This document shows positions 7,674 to 7,686 of a stretch of DNA of 7,686 bases, piece by piece. The translations under genes and the position numbers were made by a program. This DNA is from Chloroflexota bacterium (GTDB taxonomy: Bacteria; Chloroflexota; Dehalococcoidia; GIF9; AB-539-J10): NCBI GenBank assembly GCA_030670425.1, contig DAOVBS010000021.1, forward strand, positions 1 to 7,686. Reading direction: 5' to 3'. Within the stretch, counting starts at the first letter, position 1. The number at the start of each line of letters is the position of its first letter. The notes under the pieces were generated by a model. That model was not told the DNA's origin, made no database searches, and saw only the letters and a list, made by a program, of their open reading frames with translations.

Positions 7674-7679
7674 ATTTTA
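7674..7679 (-). promoter_or_regulatory. Possible -10 element for the minus-strand gene
   Basis: TAAAAT on the minus strand, the same -10 variant as at speD and mutL. Its -35 would lie beyond the window edge, so it cannot be verified. It would give a leader of about 105 bases. The intervening 7571-7673 stretch shows no ORF, tRNA or clear hairpin on either strand. Confidence 0.25.
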
Positions 7680-7686
7680 CTCCTCC

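Overview
This window looks like a stretch of bacterial chromosome, moderately GC-rich, with no mobile element, CRISPR array, rRNA or tRNA that I can see. The lineage is not marked by a definitive gene. A Thermotoga-type (class 1b) SpeD, a thermospermine-synthase-like SpeE, an endonuclease-type MutL and an acyl-CoA synthetase (NDP-forming) alpha-like protein fit an environmental member of the Chloroflexota (Dehalococcoidia-like). That assignment is inference and I hold it loosely.

Layout. Positions 1-708 (+) hold the C-terminal 235 codons of a nitrilase-family enzyme whose start lies outside the window. After a 183-base gap with a sigma70-type promoter, speD (892-1269, TTG start) and speE (1266-2189) form a translationally coupled pair joined by an ATGA overlap. 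Together they make decarboxylated S-adenosylmethionine and transfer its aminopropyl group to a polyamine acceptor. A 56-base gap with an extended -10 promoter precedes a uvrD/pcrA helicase gene (2246-4402). A second 56-base gap with a good TTGACA-N17-TAAAAT promoter precedes mutL (4459-6129). The last gene (7562-6126, minus) is convergent with mutL and encodes a CoA-binding, NDP-forming acyl-CoA synthetase alpha-type protein. Its stop codon interlocks with the mutL stop.

How the genes relate. speD and speE are successive steps of one pathway. UvrD and MutL are known partners in DNA mismatch repair, but mutS is not here and each gene appears to have its own promoter. The nitrilase and the acyl-CoA synthetase have no obvious link to the rest.

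Most notable points. (1) mutL is broken in frame by a single TAG at 5437-5439, exactly between the N-terminal ATPase region and the C-terminal endonuclease/dimerisation region; both halves keep their key motifs. (2) Both repair genes have a perfect short inverted repeat placed between the promoter elements, and their predicted transcripts have almost no 5' leader and no Shine-Dalgarno sequence. (3) SpeE resembles plant ACL5-type thermospermine synthases more than classical spermidine synthase. (4) speD starts at TTG with an out-of-frame ATG mini-ORF competing for the same ribosome binding site. I found no convincing wholly new multi-gene system.
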